39,114 nt of DNA from contig JAIPMN010010624.1 of assembly GCA_020650975.1 (NCBI GenBank), positions 1-39,114 of the forward strand. Reading direction: 5' to 3'. The notes under the pieces are model-generated. The model saw only the letters and a program-made list of their open reading frames with translations, made no database searches and had not been told where the DNA came from. The stretch is from Apostichopus californicus (lineage: Eukaryota; Echinodermata; Holothuroidea; Aspidochirotida; Stichopodidae). The position numbers and the translations under genes were made by a program. Shown piece by piece: positions 24,801 to 30,800 of this stretch (position 1 is its first letter; each line of letters begins with the position of its first letter).

Positions 24801-27800
24801 TAAATGGCATCCTGACAAAAACAACGCCGTGCCTCATATCATTACCACAAGCTACAAAAAATATTAAAAAAATAAAAACCCTATAAACATCAAATAAATT
24901 CATCTTGGGATGAAGACTACCACTTGGGAGACCAAATGGTGACAACCTTTATGAATAATTTTGTTATTGATTGTTGTCTGACCGGCGTGAAAACTTTGCA
25001 GTATTGACACCATACTTGAAGAGTTTTTGTGGTATTGAGTTGGAGATACAATAACACACATGTATGTAGAACAATTGCATTGAAATTATTTTTATTTAAC
25101 TATAATTTACTAATTAACTATAATTCAACGTGCAGAGAGCTAATGAAAATTTGGATACAACAACTGAATTCTCCTTCGAGTCCTCTAGAGATGAGATGAG
25201 GTTTATTGCCGGGATACCAATGTCTGTTTGTAAATCTCATCCCCAAAATTTGAATTCTTAGCAGATGATGACAGACTTCAATGGTAAAATTATGGACTTG
25301 GAAATCATTGTAAATCATTATGTAGTGTATGTATTAGCATATCCATCACATATTAGAGGTATATATATGCCTTTCTCCAAAATTGGCAGGCTGAGCTGCT
25401 GTGAGAAACGTTTATACATAAATACATTGCATCTTAGCAACTTTTTTTTTTTACTAAAAGAAGAATTCAAATTTGGATACTACAATGTATCTGTGGCAAT
25501 GTTAAAAGATAGTTGGGAATCTTTGAAAAGAATATTCACAAGGTGAAATGGCCATGGGAATAAATTAAATTGACCTGCCTTAGTATGTGACTGTAGGTAA
25601 TGGGAGGTGGGGGAGAGGGGAGGGGGCAATTTGGAGAAACAGGGAGATGGAAGTACTGCAAAGGGTGTTGGAAGGATGGGGTGTTGGAAGGATGGGTGTT
25701 GTAGGGATGGGGTGTTGGAAGGATGGGTGTTGTAGGGATGGGTGTTGGAAGGATGGGGTGTTGGAAGGATGGGTGTTGTAGGAATGGGGTATTGGAAGGA
25801 TGGGTGTTGTAGGGATGGGGTGGTGGAAGGATGGGTGTTGGAAGGATGGGTGTTGGAGGGATGGGGTGTTGAAAGGATGGGTGTTGGAAGGATGGGTGTT
25901 GGAAGGATGGGTGTTGTAGGGATGGGGTGGTGGAAGGATGGATGTTGGAAGGATGGGGTGTTGGAGTGATTGGGTGTTGGAAGGATGGGGTGTTGTAGGG
26001 ATGGGTGTTGGAAGGATGGGTGTTGTAGGGATGGGGTGTTGGAAGGATGGGTGTTGGAGGGATGGGGTATTGGAAGGATGGGTGTTGCAAGGAGAGTGAA
26101 AGGGAAAGGGGAGGGGGAGGAGAACAGGAAATGGCAGCAGGAGAGAAATGGAACAATGGAAAGTTTGGGAATTAAGCTTTGAAGGGATGAGATTTTGAGG
26201 GAGAGGATATAAGGAGGGGAGTCGAGAGTGGGGGAAGGGAGAGGTGAAGTGAAGAGAAAATTTTGCAGGGAAGGGGAGTTTGATGGAGGAGTTTGAAGCG
26301 AGAGCTGGAAGAACTTGGGAGTTGGAAGAAAGGCAAGAGTTGGAGGGAAGGGGTGTTGGAGGGGAGTTGGAGGGAGCAGGTAGAGGGAGGAAGGGGTATA
26401 GGGAGGGAAGCTGGAGGGAGGGAAGCTGTAGGGAGAGTGAAATGGGAGGTTGGAGGGATGCGTAGAAGGAGGGACGGGGAATGAAAATCTTAAAAGTTAA
26501 TCGAGCACTAAAGATGAAAAGGAGACCAAACACCCCACAAAGCTAGTAATAATAGCAGTAGCTGTGCTTACATGCAAACTCCCATCCTTCCCTCAAATAT
26601 TTGGTGTTACTCTTTCCCAATGATGGAGACTTGATCATACCCTCCCAAAGAAAGTGGTCCCTTCCCATACTATTTGTAGCCCCCCCTGCCCCCCCCCCGA
26701 ATATATTCCCCTCCTCCTTCACAAGATCACCTTGGTTCTTTGCTTTCCCCATATTAACTATTGGCCCTAACATTCCCTTGGACACTTGGTCCTTAAATAA
26801 TGTATACCTTCACCACCCTCATCCCCTCCCCCGCCCCCCAAAAAATGTAATTGTTCACCCATTCTCAAACTCATAAACACATTTCTAGTCACTACACATT
26901 TAAAGCTACAGTCATTGAACAGCATAGTTATCACAGAGCTAACACTATTTTTATACTACTGTAATACAACAACAAAAAGTTCCAACTAATGCAAGTTCTA
27001 ACACTGACATGACATTGATCCCCTTTTTAATTAGGATTATCAAATTTTAATTAATTTTTGGAAACATTATAACGAGTCATATGTTTCCAACAATATATAT
27101 TAGGTGAAATTTTTTCAGCAATTTGTCCTTAGATAAATTAAAATTTCAATTATTCTCAAGGTGTGCCAGAATTATTCACCAAAAAGGGTCCACGAAAAGC
27201 AATCATTAGTATTCGGCTAAATTGATAAATTGTTTAAAGTGATAAATTATTTAAGTAAATGGTAGACAGAGAACTGACATAGTTACAGGAGAATGTCGTA
27301 AATAATTAAGGGAAAAGCACCATAAATATTTGGCTCATCAATCTGGCAGACACTTGAAGTAAATCACTATATATGATGAGCATTAAGACTGATTGATTGA
27401 TAAGTAAATCAGATGTTTTGGACAGAAATAAGGTCATTATTCACAAAGCAAAGTAATAAATAAAGTACTTGCTATGCACGAGTTGACTGGTGGGAGATTC
27501 GCTACTGACAAGAGTTATCATCACCTGGGATCTAGGGGCTAATCTAGAACCAGAGGAGGGGACTCAATCTACCATGATATTGACAACTATGACCATGATA
27601 ATTATGTTCTTATTGAACTAATCACAGAACAGAAAAGAAAAAAAAATCGCTCGGAAAATTCTCTTCTTTGCGTTCAATTTTATACGAGGCATCTTCATGC
27701 CAAGCGAGCGATCTGACCAAGCTTTATTTCTTGAGAAATTGTATTAACAGCAGTTTCATCATTTTGACACCAACTGACGTTAAATGACCTAAGTGACTGA

Positions 27801-30800
27801 CTTCGGTCAGCTTGCGGCTTTGCTAAGCCAATGAGGCTTCTTCGCGAGTTCCTGCTTGATCTAAAATACATACATACAATACATACATACAAACACACAT
27901 ACACACATACATATATACATACATACAATTGGTTCATAGCTCTTTCACAACCTGTGGAAAAGTACTTTTGAATGGGTAATTCTTTTCAGGAAACTATATT
28001 ATCATATTTCATACTTGGCCTCTGTTGAGACTGATAAATAAATCCCAGACGTCAGTTACTACTTAAATAATGTTGTCACCTCAACATCTTGAAAAATATC
28101 ATCTCACTAAAACAATTTAAATTGGGAGGCCAGCGGCTTACCTTCCTCAATGGTCTTGAATTCAATTAGGGTTACTTTTTCCTCTTTGGCAGGAGCCTCG
28201 ACTCCGACATCTGGAGATGTCTTGACTGAGAGGTTGAAAAGATTCAGAGCGGAGCTAAAAAATGGGTAAGTTTCCTTCAGGATGCTAAAGCTGAGGTTCT
28301 TAGGAAGGATTCCATCAATGACCAGATGATTGTAAAGCAGACAATGATCTAATTTACACATGTCAGAGCTGGAGAGAAGTGGAAAGACATTACACTTAAT
28401 AAGGTTATAAAATATTCATAGCAGATGTCATGAATATGCAAAGTTCAAAGTGACTTGCTGACATAGATTCATGAGGCACTTCAAAGCACTTGTTCTGAGA
28501 GTTTGAACAGTATGGAAAGTCTACTTCTATAATTAGATAAAGGTTGAGAACTATTCATACTGTCAGTATGGTACAAGAGGACAGTATAGAGTGGTATTAG
28601 CATTGGAATCAGAGAAAGGTTAGGAACTGTTCATACTGTCAGTACCAGTGCTTTGAAGCATGATACGAGAAGACAGTACAGAGTGGTATTACCATTAGAA
28701 TCCGACAAAGGTTAGGGCCTGTTCATACTGTCAGTACGAGTGCTTTGAAGCATGATATGAGAGAACAGTATAGAGTGGTATTAGCATGGGAAAATTGTCC
28801 CAAACTTTAATTCCCCCTGAACTATAATTCAAAACACATTACTAAAGACCATACAATTGTAGAGAAGTGATGTTATTGCAGATTTAATTGTCAGAATAAT
28901 TGAGGAGCCTAAATGAAGAAATAGATGGAAAATGTTGAAGATGATCTTGTCACTTGTCGCCAGTAAATAAACAAGACTTCCACGTACTAACTCCAACACA
29001 AAAGACAATTGAAGAACACCAAAGCATTCCTACATTCATGAATATTCATAGTTGATTGTGACAATATTTTTGAATATATGATTATTCAACACAACAGCAA
29101 ACTTTTAATGTAAATGTCGTCTATTTGTCAGTTGTTAGTCAGTTGTTTGTTAGTTAAATCAAGAGGTACGATAACGTATTGTTCAGTGCATATATCAATA
29201 CCAAACAACGGACTGCAGAAATTATTCATACATTAATCATTATCACAGTATTAAAGCATTGAAGACTCGCCCCAAACCACGTGCTGCCATCTGAAAAAGT
29301 TAACTTTATGTTGCTTGCAAGTGACGTTTTGTTCGTGTCGCTACAAAATGCAGACAGTAATGAAACGTGATACCTTGTTATCTTTAGCTGGACCTGAGAT
29401 GTCCATCGCTGTATCGTTATACACTTTGCTGTGGGTATTGACCACAGCTGTATGTACTGACTGTACACTAGTGTCTAATTACCGACGGTAGCAAGCTGTG
29501 TGTGTATTTTCTGGGATCGGTCTGGGTGTCTAACACTTCTGTTACACCTCATTCGAAACTAGGTCAGATTACCGGCATTAGACGTTTCTTTTTGCGCGAG
29601 TCTTCACACCCTTTAACCCGGTCAAAGAACATGTGTCCCTTCTTAAATCTAAGTGGTCTCCATGAAAGTGGTCTTCTGATAAGAACTTCGACAGAATACA
29701 GGAATGAATTTAGCCTGACACACTTGACCGGCAGTTTTCACATATATACAGTGTGGGCATTTGCCACCCTTTTGTTACAGGTAATGTAACCACCCAAGGT
29801 GCCAAGTCACGATGACTTGAGTGGCCAAGTCATAGCTGGAAGACAGTGATAGAGTTCTTTCCAGACAGGCAGAGCTAGAGTTCTACAGTTATGAGGACAC
29901 AGGTGAGTTCAAAGGGGGGGGGGTGTAAATCTTTAACCCAGGGCAGTTTGTTTGGAATTGTTCATTCTTACCTGCTCTTATTGCCATCCTCAGGTGTTTC
30001 AAAGGTATGTTTATATTTCATGAGGTCTTCAATTAAAAGTGGATCGGATCCATTGACCCAGGTATAGACTGCATCGATTGGCATCGGCAGACACATTCTG
30101 CAAAGCAAAGCAACAATAAACACTTTCTTATTGTAGATATATGTCAATGTTAAAAACTAGCTCACTATAGATACTGCAAGATATGAAATATTTCAATTGA
30201 AGTTTCAACTTTCATGGTAAAATTTGCATTTCTGACTTTGATGAAAGTTACAAGTTTGTTTGGTAAAATTTTTTAAAAAGACTCATCTCCTCACCTATTC
30301 TGGAAGGCTTTTCCTGCTATGTTGTCATGGTAAATATTAAACAGCTGTGAATACTGGTCTCTGCTCCATTCCATCGTCATCTTTGGAAGAAAGAGAATTC
30401 ATAATATTATAAAAGTTCACTTAAACCATACATCTTTATTCCAGGACTCAATAAGACAGCAGTTCTAAGTGCTGTACATGCACAGAGAAAGAGAATATTT
30501 TTCTTCTTGGTTGTCCAAGATATTCAAACTTAATTAAATTAGTAAAGTTAAAGGATGAATTAAAGATAAAAAGTAACAGCAGAAGTAAAAAACAAGCAGG
30601 AGAAACATTTTACTACTTTTTCAGGAATTAAGTGTATTTCTGTGCACTAAAACAATTTACTAACATCTCACACACAAGTAGTACAGAATGTGATTTCCAG
30701 TACAATGATTACTATAACTACCCTAAAAAAAGGCTCAAAGCTCATTAGATTTGTCCCTAATTTAAAAGGCTACTAAAGTACACTTTGCAAATCTTAAATT

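Noticed and set aside
25536..26533. Long minus-strand Pro/His/Asn-rich frames (up to 317 codons)
   Set aside because: They come from 15/16-bp minisatellite units inside intron 4 and have no start or splice context or homology.
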